Shown: piece by piece, positions 63,274 through 64,000 of the stretch
Layout of the letters: each line of letters starts with the position of its first letter
Numbering within the stretch: position 1 is the stretch's first letter
From: Pollutimonas nitritireducens
GTDB taxonomy: Bacteria > Pseudomonadota > Gammaproteobacteria > Burkholderiales > Burkholderiaceae_B
DNA: 64,000 nucleotides
Direction: 5' to 3'
NCBI RefSeq assembly: GCF_002849615.1
Contig: NZ_PDNV01000008.1
Coordinates: forward strand, 229,786-293,785
The notes under the pieces: generated by a model
Seen by the model: only the letters and a program-made list of their open reading frames with translations
What the model was told of the DNA's origin: nothing
Databases searched by the model: none
Made by a program: the position numbers and the translations under genes

Positions 63274-63450
63274 CTAGGCGAGAACGGTTGCAGTCTTATA
63301 TCCGGCCTGTTTGCGCAGTAACGGATAGACCGACTGCTGGCCCTGATGGGTATTTGCAGGGTCGGAGCTCATCTCCTGGGCGAGCTGGGCTTGCACCTGG
63401 CTCGAGACAACATTCAGCTTGACCGACCCGCGGACCGACCGCGTTTGCCA
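63274..63450 (-). pseudogene. Coding-like fragment of unknown family
   Basis: An open frame of 58 codons without a start codon, bounded upstream by TGA at 63451. It reads like real protein (VKLNVVSSQVQAQLAQEM, then a polar stretch, ending RKQAGYKTATVLA). An ATG pair in the next frame just upstream (MMANAVGPR) would join it after a one-base shift. It could be a frameshifted small gene. I do not recognise the family. Confidence 0.35.
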
Positions 63451-63509
63451 TCATTTCATTGATTCGAGTTACGCACTCTTTGCGGCATCCTCTCCTTTAA
63501 GTGGGATAG

Positions 63510-64000
63510 TTATATTTTGGGTGAACCCGCATTCGTGAACTCACCCGCCTGATACTCACGCCCATGGGCCACCAGCGCCCAGGCCGTGCGTGCCATCTTG
63601 TTGGCCAGCGCCGCCACTACTACATTCAGCGGTCGGCGCGCCAGCATCTGTTGCAACCACGCGCTTTTAGTCTTCGAGTGGAAGATCACCGCGCGCGCTC
63701 CGTGCATGAGCAGCGTTCGCAGATACGGGTCGCCACGCTTGCTCAAGTGCCCCACCGCGACCTTGCCACCGGTGCCCCGGTGGCAAGGCACAAGACCCAG
63801 GCACGCGGCAAACTCCCGGGCATTGCGATAGCCACGGGCATCTTCGCCCAGCGCCGCCGCCAGGGCCGTGGCCCCAAGCAGCCCGACGCCGGGAATCTGG
63901 CGCACGCGGCGCGCGCTATCGAGCTGGCGCTCAAGCCCTTGCAATTCGTCTTCGATCGCATCGATGCGCTCCTCGATCTGGTGCAGCATCCGCAACTGCC
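63510..64000 (-). mobile_element. IS110-family transposase, 5' end outside window
   Basis: The last 163 or so codons of an IS110/IS1111-type transposase. The C-terminal Transposase_20 domain is clear: QIPGVGLLGATALAAALGED, FAACLGLVPCHRGTGGKVA and HLSKRGDPYLRTLLMHGARA. The frame is open to the right edge, so the catalytic DEDD half lies outside. Stop at 63510. The left end of the element should lie a little to the left of the stop, between about 63450 and 63510, but no clear terminal repeat is visible. Confidence 0.9.

Noticed and set aside
1..64000. tRNA or rRNA genes
   Set aside because: No cloverleaf or rRNA-like stretch was recognised on reading; this was not a computed search.

Overview
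The window looks like a chromosomal segment of a GC-rich betaproteobacterium of the Alcaligenaceae type (Bordetella, Achromobacter or Pusillimonas relatives). The main clue is the abundance of Bug/TctC-type periplasmic binding proteins: seven complete genes in 64 kb. Supporting clues are LysR and IclR regulators next to small catabolic operons and a betaproteobacterial-style PEP carboxylase. This taxonomy is an inference from gene content; there is no rRNA gene in the window.

Layout. 0-9 kb: a leftward group (IclR, LysR, RraA-like aldolase, D-2-hydroxyacid dehydrogenase cut by the window edge) diverges from a rightward operon (Bug protein, gamma-glutamyltransferase-like hydrolase, Bug protein, thiamine-diphosphate enzyme). 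9-14.6 kb: nadE, an MFS transporter, a LysR/pirin divergent pair, and ilvD. 14.7-19.8 kb: a Fur-box-preceded operon with a NitT/TauT-type ABC transporter, a CopD-like membrane protein and a TonB-dependent receptor, probably a metal or metal-chelate uptake system. 20-25 kb: a Rieske protein, ppc, and a sodium:solute symporter with a 43-residue membrane partner. 25.6-30 kb: a CoA-transferase and an otnC/otnK tetronate pair, followed by the decayed remains of a TctA permease and a GntR regulator. 31-36 kb: two flavoprotein dehydrogenases with their own EtfB/EtfA. 36-47 kb: a racemase-family pseudogene, more Bug proteins, and a LysR-controlled operon (flavoprotein, MmgE/PrpD, SDR, isochorismatase-fold protein) with two tandem palindromic operators.

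47.4-61.7 kb: a compact, translationally coupled aryl polyene (APE) pigment cluster. It holds a phosphopantetheinyl transferase, chain-length factor, acyltransferases, two ACPs, an AMP-ligase fused to a hot-dog dehydratase, glycosyltransferase, thioesterase, LolA-like carrier, MMPL exporter, lipoprotein, two ketosynthases, dehydratase and ketoreductase. The lipoprotein gene begins with 14 residues of an FAD-binding Rossmann motif. This looks like the scar of an in-frame deletion that removed a flavoprotein gene and fused its start to the lipoprotein. A yeast-type cytosine deaminase, another Bug protein and an IS110-family transposase (cut by the window edge) close the window.

The common theme is small modular operons for carboxylic acid uptake and breakdown around a few housekeeping genes, with several gene remnants showing recent loss, plus one conserved pigment cluster that appears to have lost a part.
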